A stretch of 64,000 nucleotides of DNA, from positions 1,848,923-1,912,922 of the forward strand of contig NZ_OY781918.1 of NCBI RefSeq assembly GCF_963677195.1, written 5' to 3'. Source of the stretch: an uncultured Marinifilum sp. Lineage in GTDB: Bacteria > Bacteroidota > Bacteroidia > Bacteroidales > Marinifilaceae. The notes below the pieces were generated by a model, which worked only from the letters and a program-made list of their open reading frames with translations, made no database searches and had not been told where the DNA came from. Position numbers and translations under genes: made by a program. Position 1 is the first letter of the stretch; the number at the start of each line of letters is the position of its first letter. This document shows, in pieces, positions 34,722 to 44,555 of this stretch.

Positions 34722-36392
34722 TTAAACTTCTTCGGGATGTTCTTTTTTAAATTTATCCCAGTAAGAATTAAGCGTCGATTTCATGTCTTTACGCAGCATT
34801 AGTATACCCACCAAGTTAGGTAAAGCCATTAATACAATAGTAATTCCGGATATGGTCCATATAAGGGTTGTATCGGCAAAGGAAGCTATAAAAAATCCTG
34901 TACAATATATAATTCGATAGGGTAGAACACCTTTTACTCCAAATAGATAGGTTACCGACCGACCTCCATAATAGGCCCAGGCAATTGCGGTAGAAAATGC
35001 AAACAAAAGCAAGCCTATAGATACAATCCATCGTCCCCAGTCGCCAAGCAAACTCCTCGAGAATGCTTCTGCAGTTAATGGCGCCGAATGAACTAGGGAG
35101 TTTCCTTTGAAATACACACCGTTTTCAGACAAGTACTTTCCATTTTCAATTTTTACATTTCCCGAAAATAATGCATCATCAGTAGTATAAACCAAAATGT
35201 TTTCAGCTATAGATCTGGCGTTAATAATGCTAATTTCATTTTGAATAACTCCTTGTTCTACAATTAAATTACCGCTAAAAACAGGAAGTTCAGTTTCTTT
35301 GGCCAGATATTTAAGCAGTTTAACACGATCTTCTTTTTGCGTATCATCATACTCATCAGCCATTACAATCATATCGGTCGATTGAAAATGATTTGGTAAT
35401 TTTTCGGTCCAAACTCCCGATGAAAGAATTACCAATCCTGTTAAAGTACAAATTAAGATTGTATCGATAAATGGTTCGAGAATAGCAACCATACCTTCCG
35501 ATACAGGTTCTTCGGTTCTGGCAGCAGCATGGGCTATTGGTGCCGATCCCTGACCAGCCTCGTTACTAAACAATCCGCGGTTTACTCCTTTTGTTAAGGC
35601 ATAAGAAAATCCTGCACCTAAAAATCCACCAACTGCAGCAGTTCCAGTAAATACATTGGTAAATATGGAAACAAATGATGGAATAATATTTTCATAGTTA
35701 TAGAAAATAACGGCAAGTGCACCTAAAAAATAAATAATTGCCATAGTAGGAACTAGCTTTTCTGTAACCTTAGCAATTCTTTTAATACCACCTAATATTA
35801 CAAATGCCAGTAGAATAGTTAAAATTCCACCAACAAGCATTTTATTGAAACCAAATGTTGAAAATAAGGAATTGGTAATGGAATTAATTTGAGGTAAACT
35901 TCCTGTTCCAAATGAAGAAAAAATAGTCATAGCGGCAAAAAATCCAGCCAGCCATTTCATGTTTAGCTTATTTTTCATGTAGTACATCGGTCCACCGGAT
36001 ATAAATCCTTTTTCGTCGGTTTCTCGATATTTGTGTGAAAGGGTTACCTCTACAAATTTTGTGGTCATACCCAAAAAGGCAGTTACTAACATCCAAAACA
36101 ATGCGGCTGGTCCGCCCAGATAAATTGCCAAAGCTACACCAGCAATATTTCCTGTTCCAACTGTGCCCGAAAGGGCTGTTGTTAGAGCCTGAAAATGTGA
36201 GGCATCTCCTTTTTCGCCAGGTTTATCATACTTTCCGGCAACTACTTTTATTGCATGTTTAAAAAATCGAAATTGTGGAAACTTAAGATAGATAGTAAAA
36301 AATAAACCTGTTCCGATTAAAATTACAGGGAACCATTGGCTTCCGCCCAGATATCCTTCAATTTGGGTTAAATAGTCAATAATACTGTGCAT
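34722..36392 (-). CDS. Alanine/glycine:cation symporter (AGCS family) with a soluble insert
   Basis: AGCS transporters import alanine or glycine with Na+. The 556-residue product has about 10-11 hydrophobic segments and the family motifs [21 protein letters not shown] and [23 protein letters not shown]. Typical members are 440-490 residues; the excess comes from a polar segment at about residues 331-436 between two membrane helices, which alternates short strands ([22 protein letters not shown]). I recall comparable inserts in Bacteroidota AGCS proteins. The insert should face the periplasm or cytoplasm as a separate small domain. Single gene with its own terminator. Confidence 0.9.
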   Translation of the reverse strand: MHSIIDYLTQIEGYLGGSQWFPVILIGTGLFFTIYLKFPQFRFFKHAIKVVAGKYDKPGEKGDASHFQALTTALSGTVGTGNIAGVALAIYLGGPAALFWMLVTAFLGMTTKFVEVTLSHKYRETDEKGFISGGPMYYMKNKLNMKWLAGFFAAMTIFSSFGTGSLPQINSITNSLFSTFGFNKMLVGGILTILLAFVILGGIKRIAKVTEKLVPTMAIIYFLGALAVIFYNYENIIPSFVSIFTNVFTGTAAVGGFLGAGFSYALTKGVNRGLFSNEAGQGSAPIAHAAARTEEPVSEGMVAILEPFIDTILICTLTGLVILSSGVWTEKLPNHFQSTDMIVMADEYDDTQKEDRVKLLKYLAKETELPVFSGNLIVEQGVIQNEISIINARSIAENILVYTTDDALFSGNVKIENGKYLSENGVYFKGNSLVHSAPLTAEAFSRSLLGDWGRWIVSIGLLLFAFSTAIAWAYYGGRSVTYLFGVKGVLPYRIIYCTGFFIASFADTTLIWTISGITIVLMALPNLVGILMLRKDMKSTLNSYWDKFKKEHPEEV

Positions 36393-36640
36393 AAATTAGG
36401 GGTTAATTGGTATTTGGTAATAAATTTTCCAATGAAAGCCATCTAATATAAGGGTTTATTTTTAAATACGATAAAATAGGAAGTAAGCTATTGATCGTGT
36501 TTGATCATAATTTTATCGAAAAAATACCATTGTAAGAAGTATATTCTTTAAATTTAATTCTTTCAATAATTTTTAATTAGAAGCTTATTGTAAGAAAATA
36601 TTATTCTTTAGAATATTGTCTATACCAAAAACAACAAAAA

Positions 36641-39055
36641 ATGAAAAAGTTAATTTATGTATTGCTGTTATTGTTAGCAGTAAATGTCAGTGCTCAAAAT
36701 AACATTGACTTTCAAAAGCCACCAAAATCAATATTAGATTTGGCCGATGTTGAGAGAGCTCCATCTGTAATTTTAGATAATAGCAAAGAGAACATGATCT
36801 TGCTCTATCGGAATGCTTATAAAACAATAGAAGAATTATCTCAGGAAGAAATGCGTTTAGGAGGTTTGCGTATCGATCCTAAAACCAATATCGGAAGCAG
36901 AACAAGTTATTATAACAACATCAAATTAAGAAGGCTAAAGTCGAAATCAGAATTGGCAATTCAGGTTAAGGGATTGCCGGCTAAGCCAAGACTTACAAAC
37001 TTTGTATTTTCGCCCGATCAGTCGAAAATGGCAATGACAAATACTACTGGTAAAGGTGTTGAAGTTTGGATTTTAGATGTTAAAACAGCATCTGTAACAA
37101 AACTAACCGAAGCCAAAGTAAATGCTAATCTAAGAGATGTTATTAACTGGTTTAAAGACGGACAATCGGTTTTGGTGAAATTTGTTGTCGAAAACAAAAA
37201 AGATTTGATAAACACCGAAAATTCAGTTCCTACTGGTCCAACTATTTCCGAGAATAAAGGTAAAAAAGCTCAAAACAGAACCTATCAGGATTTGTTAAAA
37301 AACAAGAACGACGAGTTTAATTTTGAGCAATTGGCAATGTCTGATTTGTATAAAGTGAATTTAGATGGATCGAAAGAAAAGTGGTTGGCTGCAGCAATGT
37401 ATAAAAGTATTAATTTTTCTCCCGATGGTAATTATGTAATGATAAGTGCTGTTGAAAAACCATTTTCTTATTTGGTTCCTTATAATCGATTTCCATCAAA
37501 AACTACCATTTATACTAAAAATGCAAATAAAATTGAGGGTGTATTAACAGTTCCATTAATTGAGGATTTACCACAAGGTTTTATGGCTGTTCGAAAGGGA
37601 AGAAGAAATATAAGCTGGAGAGAGGATGTTCCTGCTTCTTTAATTTATGTTGAAGCTTTAGATCAAGGAGATCCTGTCAATAAAGTAGATTTTAGAGACG
37701 AGGTTTTTCAACTGGAAGCTCCTTTTAAAGGGAATGGAAAAAGTATTCTGAAAACCATAAATCGTTTTGCGGGAATTGAGTGGGGAAATGAAAAAATAGC
37801 AATTGCCTACGATTATTGGTGGAACTCTAGAAATACTAAAACTTATTCTTTTAATCCTTCGGATGCATCAAAAGCACCAGTTACGCTTAACGACAGAAAT
37901 TATCAGGATACATATAGCAATCCGGGAGAGTTTGTTACCGCCAGAAATAAATTTGGAAAATACACCTTGGCACTTGAAGGCGACAATTTATTTTTATTAG
38001 GCGAAGGTTTCTCAAAAGAAGGGCAGTTCCCATTTTTGGATAAGTTGAATGTGAAAACAAAAAAAGTTCAACGTCTCTATCAATCGGCATATACCGATAA
38101 ATTAGAAGATTTAAGAAATTTCGATGTAAAGAAGAAGGAGCTATTGGTTCGTATTGAATCGAGTAAAGAGTATCCAAACTACTTTTTCAGAAAATTGAAA
38201 GGAAATAAACTGCAGCAACTTACTTCATTCGAAAATCCTTTTAAAAGCATAGAGGGAGTTCATAAAGAAGTGATTACTTATAAAAGGGAAGATGGAGTTG
38301 AGCTTTCCGGAACTTTATATCTACCTGTTGGGTATGATATGGAGAAAAAAGAGAAATTACCTATGATTTTGTGGGCATATCCTACCGAATACAAAGACAA
38401 GGCAAGTGCCGGACAAACAACTGCTAATGCTAACGAATTTACCTATTTGTATTGGGCATCGCCACTTTTTTGGTTAACTCGCGGATATGCAGTTCTTGAT
38501 GATGCAGCTTTCCCAATTGTTGGCGAAGGTAAGGAAGAACCAAATGATTCGTTTCGTACACAGTTAGTTGCAAATGCAAAAGCAGCTATCGATGCGGTAG
38601 ATGAATTAGGTTATATTGATAGAAAAAGAGTAGCTTGTGGAGGGCATAGTTATGGCGCATTTATGGTTGCTAACTTACTGACTCATTCAAATTTATTTGC
38701 TGCAGGAATTGCGCGCAGTGGTGCTTACAACAGGACACTTACACCATTTGGATTCCAAAGTGAGGAAAGAAACTATTGGGAAGCGCCTGAGGTTTACTAC
38801 AATATGTCACCATTTATGCATGCCGAAAAAATGAAAAGCGCACTTCTTTTAGTGCATGGCGAGGCCGATAATAATTCAGGAACCTATCCTATGCAAAGTG
38901 AGCGTTACTTTAATGCATTGAAAGGTTTGGGAGCAACTGTTCGTTTGGTAATGTTGCCAAAAGAGAGTCACTCTTACCGTTCAAAAGAAAATATTATGCA
39001 CATGCTGTGGGAGCAGGATCAATGGCTCGAAACTCATGTGAAAAATAAGAAATAA
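36641..39055 (+). CDS. S9 family serine peptidase (prolyl oligopeptidase/glutamyl endopeptidase type)
   Basis: The 804-residue product has a signal peptide (about 1-18, ending VSA-QNN), an N-terminal propeller-like part (TKNANKIEGVL and similar strands), and a C-terminal alpha/beta-hydrolase. The predicted catalytic triad is Ser670 (GGHSYGAF), Asp743 (HGEADNNSGT) and His777 (KESHSYRS). The strand region FKSIEGVHKEVITYKREDGVELSGTLYLPVGYD opens the hydrolase. It resembles the glutamyl endopeptidase/S9 group. It is exported to the periplasm or beyond. A weak hairpin and a barrel-gene remnant follow. Confidence 0.88.
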   Translation: MKKLIYVLLLLLAVNVSAQNNIDFQKPPKSILDLADVERAPSVILDNSKENMILLYRNAYKTIEELSQEEMRLGGLRIDPKTNIGSRTSYYNNIKLRRLKSKSELAIQVKGLPAKPRLTNFVFSPDQSKMAMTNTTGKGVEVWILDVKTASVTKLTEAKVNANLRDVINWFKDGQSVLVKFVVENKKDLINTENSVPTGPTISENKGKKAQNRTYQDLLKNKNDEFNFEQLAMSDLYKVNLDGSKEKWLAAAMYKSINFSPDGNYVMISAVEKPFSYLVPYNRFPSKTTIYTKNANKIEGVLTVPLIEDLPQGFMAVRKGRRNISWREDVPASLIYVEALDQGDPVNKVDFRDEVFQLEAPFKGNGKSILKTINRFAGIEWGNEKIAIAYDYWWNSRNTKTYSFNPSDASKAPVTLNDRNYQDTYSNPGEFVTARNKFGKYTLALEGDNLFLLGEGFSKEGQFPFLDKLNVKTKKVQRLYQSAYTDKLEDLRNFDVKKKELLVRIESSKEYPNYFFRKLKGNKLQQLTSFENPFKSIEGVHKEVITYKREDGVELSGTLYLPVGYDMEKKEKLPMILWAYPTEYKDKASAGQTTANANEFTYLYWASPLFWLTRGYAVLDDAAFPIVGEGKEEPNDSFRTQLVANAKAAIDAVDELGYIDRKRVACGGHSYGAFMVANLLTHSNLFAAGIARSGAYNRTLTPFGFQSEERNYWEAPEVYYNMSPFMHAEKMKSALLLVHGEADNNSGTYPMQSERYFNALKGLGATVRLVMLPKESHSYRSKENIMHMLWEQDQWLETHVKNKK

Positions 39056-39067
39056 ACGAATAATTTA

Positions 39068-39361
39068 AATTTAATAGATACAGATAGAAAGCCTGTATTA
39101 CTTGCAGGTTTTCTGTTTATTAAAGCACTAATAGGCTATGGATTGTTATCAGAAGAAGATGATTATGATGAAGAAGATTACAAAATGATGGTATATGAGT
39201 TTGGAGCAGGACTTGCAATTTTTTTAAATGAATCTATTGTTATGGATTTAGGATTAGGTTATGCATCAACTACACTTAAGTCAGATGAAGATTATAGCGG
39301 AGATCCGAAAATCGTAACAAATGGATTAGCTTTTCAGGTTGGATTTACTTTTTGTTTGTAA
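39068..39361 (+). pseudogene. C-terminal remnant of an outer-membrane barrel gene
   Basis: A frame open from 39068 to the stop at 39361 has no ATG at its head; a TTG at 39143 would give 72 residues. The last 50 residues alternate as barrel strands (MVYEFGAGLAIFLNESIVMDLGLGYAS, GLAFQVGFTFCL), like the C-terminal end of a porin-type protein, while the signal peptide and N-terminal strands are missing. A strong terminator follows, as for a former gene. The 5' part overlaps a hairpin of the preceding gene. Remnant is the likeliest reading; a tiny functional protein cannot be ruled out. Confidence 0.55.
39086..39114 (+). terminator. Possible terminator after the S9 peptidase
   Basis: AGAAAGCCTG pairs with CAGGTTTTCT (one G-T pair) around a 9-base loop, with a short T-run inside the distal arm. 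It overlaps the left part of the barrel remnant frame, which supports that frame not being translated from here. Confidence 0.55.
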
Positions 39362-39378
39362 AAGCAATATTTTAAAAT

Positions 39379-39420
39379 AAAGAAAAGGAATAGTATTGGT
39401 GTGCTATTCCTTTTCTTTTT
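39379..39420 (+). terminator. Strong terminator before mutS2
   Basis: A perfect 15-bp stem (39379-39393 and 39404-39418) with a 10-base loop ends in a T-rich arm. It lies just after the barrel remnant. Confidence 0.85.
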
Positions 39421-39447
39421 GCCTATCCGTCAGTTTTGTTAATTTTG
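39418..39447 (+). promoter_or_regulatory. Promoter of mutS2
   Basis: TTTG at 39418-39421 and TAATTTTG at 39440-39447 with an 18-base spacer fit the Bacteroidota -33/-7 pattern well. It overlaps the end of the upstream terminator and gives a leader of about 25 bases. Confidence 0.6.
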
Positions 39448-39478
39448 CAGAGAATAAATAAAGATTGAAAGTTAGCAC

Positions 39479-41986
39479 GTGATATATCCAGATAATTTTG
39501 AAAAAAAACTAAGGTTCGATAAAGTTAGAGAACTACTTAAAAAACAATGTTTAAGTTCGCTAGGGCGTGATTTGGTCGATGAAATTCGCTTTTCGAATTC
39601 ATACCAAACAGTAAAACGTTTGGTAAACGAAACCAACGAATTTAAAACCATTTGCCAGGAAGAAGAGGCTTTTCCTATTGGTTATTTTATTGATGTAAGA
39701 GGGAGTTTAGAGAAAGTTCGAATTGATGGAACTTATCTGGAATTGGAAGAATTGTACAATTTAAAGCGTTCTTTGGAATCAATTTCGGCCATACTTCGTT
39801 TTTTTCAAAAGAAGGAACAAGACGAATATCCATATCTTCAAAAATTAACGGGTAATGTGAGAATGTATCCTTACATTTTTGACAGAATAAATGGGATTAT
39901 CACCAAAAATGGAAGAATTAAGGATAATGCATCTTCTGAACTACAGCATATTCGCAGTTCCTTAATTCAGAAGCAATCCAGCATCTCTAAGCGAATGCAA
40001 TCCATGATGAGAACTGCGCAGAAAGAAGGATGGGTGGATAAAGATATGTCGCTTTCTATTCGCGACGGTAGAATTGTAATTCCTATTCCATCGGCTTACA
40101 AAAGAAAAATAAAGGGTATTGTTCACGACGAATCGGCAACTGGAAAAACAAGTTATATTGAACCTGCCGAAATTGTTGAAACAAACAATGAAATTCGCGA
40201 ATTAGAATATGCCGAACGCAGAGAAATAATTAAAATTCTGCAGGAGTTTACAAGTCAGCTTCGGCCGTATATCGACGATTTATTTTTGGCATACGAATTT
40301 TTAGCAAATATGGATTTTATCCGTGCGAAGGCTATGTTTGCCATTCAGGTAAATGCCATTTTGCCCAAAATGCTAAAAACACCCACATTATTATGGGAAA
40401 AAGCTGTTCATCCTCTGCTATATCTTACTTTGAGTAAAGAAGGGCGTAAGGTTGTTCCATTGAATTTAGAAATTAATGATAATCAGAGAATTATTTTAAT
40501 TTCGGGCCCCAATGCAGGGGGTAAATCGGTTTGCTTGCAAACGGTTGGTTTATTGCAATATATGTTTCAATGTGGGCTCTTAGTATCGGTAGAAGAGGAA
40601 TCAAAAATCGGTATTTACGACAAAATTTTCATTGATATTGGCGATGAACAATCCATCGAAAATGATTTGAGTACATATAGTTCTCATTTGATGAATATGA
40701 AGCACTTTCTTCGTAATTCTGATACGAATACCCTGGTGTTGATTGATGAATTTGGTACCGGAACCGAACCAGCTTTGGGAGGTGCTATTGCCGAGTCGAT
40801 ATTAGATAAACTTAATAGGAAGCAAGTTTGCGGCGTAATTACAACTCACTATTCAGGCTTAAAGCACTTTGCTTCGGAGGCCGAAGGTATTGAGAACGGT
40901 GCTATGCTTTACGATGCTCACCAAATGCGCCCTTTGTTTCAGTTGCAGGTTGGAAAACCAGGATCTTCTTTTGCTTTCGAAATTGCTAGAAAAATTGGTT
41001 TACCCGAAGAAATACTAAAGTCTGCTACCGATAAGGTTGGTGAAGATCATATCAATTTCGATAAACACTTGCGTGATATTGTACGTGATAAACGATACTG
41101 GGAAAACAAAAGAGATAAAATCAGACGTAACGAGAAAAAATTGAATCAGCTGGTAGAACAGTACGATAAGGAGCTGAAAGATGCCAGTAAATTACGAAAA
41201 GATATTATCGAAAAAGCTCAGCAAGAGGCTCAGGATTTACTTAAAAATGCGAATAAAACGATAGAAAAAACCATTCGTGAAATTAAGGAAAGTAAAGCCG
41301 AAAAAGAGAAAACAAAAAAAGTAAGAAAACAGTTTGAAGAAACTAAAATTGAACTTACTCAAACCGAGCTTGAAGAAGAAGATCGTATTAATCGTAAGAT
41401 TCAGAAGCTGAAAAATCGCGAGAAGCGTAAAAATAAAGGCGCTAAACATGAAGCATCATCAGAAAAATCGAACCTCAATAAATCTATTGTAAAACCTAAA
41501 AAGCAATTTAATCCTGATATTATTGAGAAAGGCGACATGGTAAAACTCGATAATCAAACTTCGGTGGGGGAAGTTATCGAAATCAATAATAAAACCGCAG
41601 TAGTGGCTTTTGGAAGTATTTTAACATCGGTAAAAGCGACTCGTTTGTCCAAAGTTTCTAAATCGCAATTAAAGAAACAAGAGAAAACTTACAATCAGAC
41701 TTCTGCTTTGGTGCAGGAAAGAATTTCCAAACGCAAACTGAATTTTCGTCAGGATATTGATGTAAGAGGAATGCGTGGTGATGAGGCCCTACAAATTGTA
41801 ATGGATCATGTAGATGAAGCAATAATGCTTGAAATTCGAGAATTTAGAATTTTACATGGTACGGGCCATGGAATTTTACGCCAGTTAATAAGAGATTACC
41901 TGCAAACAGTTGATTTGGTTCGTAATTTTAGAGATGAGAAAATTCAAATGGGAGGTTCTGGAATTACTGTAGTAACAATGGAATAG
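39479..41986 (+). CDS. mutS2: Endonuclease MutS2
   Basis: MutS2 suppresses recombination and, in some bacteria, splits collided ribosomes. The 835-residue product starts with GTG. It has the MutS2 core and clamp helices, Walker A ISGPNAGGKSVCLQT, the following ENDLSTYSSHL and Walker B LVLIDEFGTGTEP, a long charged coiled coil (about 520-650), a KOW-like beta segment near 690, and a C-terminal Smr nuclease domain with DIDVRGMRGDEAL and LHGTGHGILRQLI. The mismatch-recognition domain of MutS is absent, as expected. Length is typical for Bacteroidota. Confidence 0.95.
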   Translation: MIYPDNFEKKLRFDKVRELLKKQCLSSLGRDLVDEIRFSNSYQTVKRLVNETNEFKTICQEEEAFPIGYFIDVRGSLEKVRIDGTYLELEELYNLKRSLESISAILRFFQKKEQDEYPYLQKLTGNVRMYPYIFDRINGIITKNGRIKDNASSELQHIRSSLIQKQSSISKRMQSMMRTAQKEGWVDKDMSLSIRDGRIVIPIPSAYKRKIKGIVHDESATGKTSYIEPAEIVETNNEIRELEYAERREIIKILQEFTSQLRPYIDDLFLAYEFLANMDFIRAKAMFAIQVNAILPKMLKTPTLLWEKAVHPLLYLTLSKEGRKVVPLNLEINDNQRIILISGPNAGGKSVCLQTVGLLQYMFQCGLLVSVEEESKIGIYDKIFIDIGDEQSIENDLSTYSSHLMNMKHFLRNSDTNTLVLIDEFGTGTEPALGGAIAESILDKLNRKQVCGVITTHYSGLKHFASEAEGIENGAMLYDAHQMRPLFQLQVGKPGSSFAFEIARKIGLPEEILKSATDKVGEDHINFDKHLRDIVRDKRYWENKRDKIRRNEKKLNQLVEQYDKELKDASKLRKDIIEKAQQEAQDLLKNANKTIEKTIREIKESKAEKEKTKKVRKQFEETKIELTQTELEEEDRINRKIQKLKNREKRKNKGAKHEASSEKSNLNKSIVKPKKQFNPDIIEKGDMVKLDNQTSVGEVIEINNKTAVVAFGSILTSVKATRLSKVSKSQLKKQEKTYNQTSALVQERISKRKLNFRQDIDVRGMRGDEALQIVMDHVDEAIMLEIREFRILHGTGHGILRQLIRDYLQTVDLVRNFRDEKIQMGGSGITVVTME

Positions 41987-42000
41987 CAATTAGAGATATG

Positions 42001-42036
42001 AAAAAGGAAGTCAGAATTAACTGATTTCCTTTTTTT
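42001..42036. terminator. Bidirectional terminator between mutS2 and the GH18-like gene
   Basis: A 14-bp stem with one G-T pair and a 6-base loop is flanked by A-run and T-run, so it can serve both convergent genes. Confidence 0.85.
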
Positions 42037-42042
42037 ATACGA

Positions 42043-42981
42043 TTATTTTAACCCCTCGTTAATTGCTTTTGCATAAGAGCTGCTCTTGCCATAAGCAGCA
42101 CATTTTTTAATATCATCGTAAAGCCAGATAAATCCACCATCGATATTATTTTTTTCTGCTGTAATTTTTTCCTGAATGCTATCAGGATTATCTCCCTTAC
42201 TGCAATTATCTCCATTTTTGCACCACAATCCGTAAGAAACTTTTAGTTGCCCGAAATATTGATTCCAAGCCGAAGGTTTATTGCTTGAACCACCAGCATA
42301 GCACTGAAGATAAACACGATCAATTGTTCCAGGTTTTATAGCTTCAACTTGTTCGTAAACCGATTTCCAATAATTAGTTTCGTTGTACGGACAAAGCCCT
42401 ACTGTAAAGCCCATATCTGCCAACATTAAGGTAAAATCAACAGTCGAAGCTACATCGAAAGTTACTTCGTCGTCGTAATTAATTGCAGTAGCTCCTGTAA
42501 TTTCTTGTAGTTTCTGCAAGGCTTTGTACAATTTGGTTTCAGGGCCAGTACCTTCTTTTGCAATTAAATTTTTGATATTTTCCCACGATTTTGCTCCCCA
42601 TGCACCAATTCCAAGTTCGATTCTATCAACCGAAGTAGGTGCACTTGTTAACTGTTCTAATCTGTTTTTCCATTCCGGATCGCCAATATATTCACCTTCA
42701 GCATTAATAACTGGTATATCATTAAAATTCATGTTTCCTTCCTCACCAATATGTATGGTCCATAAAATTACAGTTGAAAAACCTGATGATTTTAAATCGT
42801 TAATTACTTCCATTCCGCCACTGTAAAAATATCCTCCTCCAAAAATTGCAGAATATTTACCCTTAGGAACTGATACTGGATTTTCTGTTTCAGTGGTATC
42901 GCTGTTTGAATCGCTACAGCTTCCGCATGTCGATAATGCGATAAAAATTAGCAAATAGCTTAGTTTCTTTAGAATAGTCAT
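42043..42981 (-). CDS. Lipoprotein with GH18-like TIM-barrel domain
   Basis: The 312-residue product has a short signal peptide with Cys19 or Cys22 as possible lipidation sites (LSTCGSCS), then an acidic linker. The domain begins YSAIFGGGYFYSGGMEVINDLKSSGFSTVILWTIHIG and continues with DRIELGIGAWGAKSW and AINYDDEVTFD (residues about 167-176), where a GH18 enzyme would have DxxDxDxE. Then FTLMLADMGFTVGLCPYNE and a CYAGGSS strand. This resembles a GH18-type barrel with the catalytic Glu possibly at 172. It may act on N-glycans or chitin-like sugars, but activity is uncertain. Confidence 0.6.
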   Translation of the reverse strand: MTILKKLSYLLIFIALSTCGSCSDSNSDTTETENPVSVPKGKYSAIFGGGYFYSGGMEVINDLKSSGFSTVILWTIHIGEEGNMNFNDIPVINAEGEYIGDPEWKNRLEQLTSAPTSVDRIELGIGAWGAKSWENIKNLIAKEGTGPETKLYKALQKLQEITGATAINYDDEVTFDVASTVDFTLMLADMGFTVGLCPYNETNYWKSVYEQVEAIKPGTIDRVYLQCYAGGSSNKPSAWNQYFGQLKVSYGLWCKNGDNCSKGDNPDSIQEKITAEKNNIDGGFIWLYDDIKKCAAYGKSSSYAKAINEGLK

Positions 42982-43082
42982 TAGTATTTATTTTGTGTGA
43001 ATTATAAAATCTAAAATATTGTAAAGAGGTTAATGATAGAGTTAATTATATCTTAACAAATATTTTTTTGTATTAATTGAGC

Positions 43083-43111
43083 AAAAAAAGAGCCATTCTC
43101 AAAAGAATGGC
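43083..43111 (-). terminator. Terminator of the gate-family gene
   Basis: On the minus strand an 8-bp perfect stem (GCCATTCT arms) with a 4-base loop is followed by seven T. Confidence 0.85.
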
Positions 43112-43136
43112 CCAAAAGTAAAAGGTGTGTAATATC

Positions 43137-44315
43137 TTAAATAAACATGCTTAAGAGTACATATAAATAGTGTGCGAATGTACCTGCCATTATTCCACCA
43201 ATAGTGTGTGATAAAAGAGCTTTTGAAGTTAATTCACGGAAATTAAGCGTATCAAGCATTGCGGTATGAGTACTTAAGTAACCACTCCAGCACATTCCCA
43301 TTGCAGTAAATACAGAAATAACATTTCCATCGATAATTCCTTTGGCTAGAAAAGCTTTAACAAGCGATAAGGCAGCACCAACAGCTCCTAGAGAAGTTAC
43401 TGGGAATGCAATTAATTCGGGATGCTGGAAACCAAACAGACCTTCAAAAATCCACCATACATAACCAGCTAATTGCGGAAGTAATGGAACCCCTTCGTAA
43501 GCTAATCCCTGATATCCTATAGCTGCATCTTTAGGACCGAATGTTAGCATCATTACCATGGTAGATATAATTAAAACACCAGGAATAATTGCAAGTCCTA
43601 AATCAACACCCGATTTTCCACCATCTAAAATTGAGTTTAGAAATCGTAGAAATACACCACCTTCCGACTTAAAGCTGATTTTTTCAGTGGCTCCATTATA
43701 ATTTTTGTCTTCGCGAACCGGAATATGGCCTTTAATTAATCGTTGCATCAATCGTGTTGATATAATAGCACCAAATAAAGCTCCTACAAGTCCTATTAAT
43801 GCAGGAATAAATAAATTTTCATTGCTTCCTGGAATTTTTAAAGTAGACATAAATGTGATTACAATTAATCCCATGCCGAAAGCTGTTCCAAAATTGGTGA
43901 GAGAAACCAGTTGGTAATTTTTAAAATATTTGCTAAAATTTTTATCGTTAGCTAGACTAATAATAGCAGGATTATCCGATAAGAATGTTAACACTCCGGC
44001 AAGTGCTCCTACACCAGGTAAATTAAATAAGGGTTTCATAAATGGAGCAAGAATTTTTTCAAGCAGACGTACGACTCCAAATTCAATTAATAGCTTTCCT
44101 AAAGCTCCCGAAAGAACAGTAATCCCCATAATATAAAATACAGTATTCATTAAAAGATCCCAAGCTGTATTCATTATGGTGTTCAGCATGTTGGATACGC
44201 CCATTGTGTGGCCCATGTATCCGAAAATTCCGAAAAATGTTAGAAGAAACATAACTGCTTCGTAGCGCCGTTGCTTCAAAAAATTCGTTTCTTTAATCGT
44301 CTTAATTGCGTTCAT
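43137..44315 (-). CDS. Nucleoside-recognition (gate) domain membrane protein, YjiH/CD0519-like
   Basis: The 392-residue product is a polytopic membrane protein of the gate-domain superfamily, with conserved FLSDNPAIISLANDKNF and SLTNFGTAFGMGLIVITF patterns and a second gate half near LPQLAGYVWWIFEGLFGFQHPELIAFPVTSLGAVGAAL. Such proteins may transport or sense small solutes. In Bacteroidota this family is usually annotated as YjiH- or CD0519/CD1768-like. Transport substrate is unknown. It is monocistronic, with a candidate -7 box at 44348-44355 and its own terminator. Confidence 0.8.
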   Translation of the reverse strand: MNAIKTIKETNFLKQRRYEAVMFLLTFFGIFGYMGHTMGVSNMLNTIMNTAWDLLMNTVFYIMGITVLSGALGKLLIEFGVVRLLEKILAPFMKPLFNLPGVGALAGVLTFLSDNPAIISLANDKNFSKYFKNYQLVSLTNFGTAFGMGLIVITFMSTLKIPGSNENLFIPALIGLVGALFGAIISTRLMQRLIKGHIPVREDKNYNGATEKISFKSEGGVFLRFLNSILDGGKSGVDLGLAIIPGVLIISTMVMMLTFGPKDAAIGYQGLAYEGVPLLPQLAGYVWWIFEGLFGFQHPELIAFPVTSLGAVGAALSLVKAFLAKGIIDGNVISVFTAMGMCWSGYLSTHTAMLDTLNFRELTSKALLSHTIGGIMAGTFAHYLYVLLSMFI

Positions 44316-44347
44316 TTTAGTGCTCGTGTTTATGTGTGTTTGTTTGC

Positions 44348-44355
44348 TGCAAATG
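44348..44355 (-). promoter_or_regulatory. Candidate -7 box of the gate-family gene
   Basis: TACATTTG on the minus strand is an exact TAnnTTTG match, predicting a leader of about 25 bases. No -33 element at the normal distance. Confidence 0.4.
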
Positions 44356-44502
44356 TAAATTTTTGCAATGGTTTCCGTACTTTTTTTTATATGATCTTTG
44401 TCAGCTTTAAAGAGATTTAAATATGTTGCAAAAACATATTAATAATTCATTATTTATAATCAATAGAATAGTGTTTAGTTTTAATTTGTTAATAAAATCT
44501 TC

Positions 44503-44533
44503 TTTATTCTTCAGCCGAATTGTGCTAGCTTTG
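44503..44533 (+). promoter_or_regulatory. Promoter of the full-length recQ gene
   Basis: TAGCTTTG at 44526-44533 and TTTA at 44503-44506 with a 19-base spacer fit the Bacteroidota -33/-7 pattern. The leader would be about 15 bases. Confidence 0.5.
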
Positions 44534-44555
44534 TCTTCCCAACTAAAATTTATCA

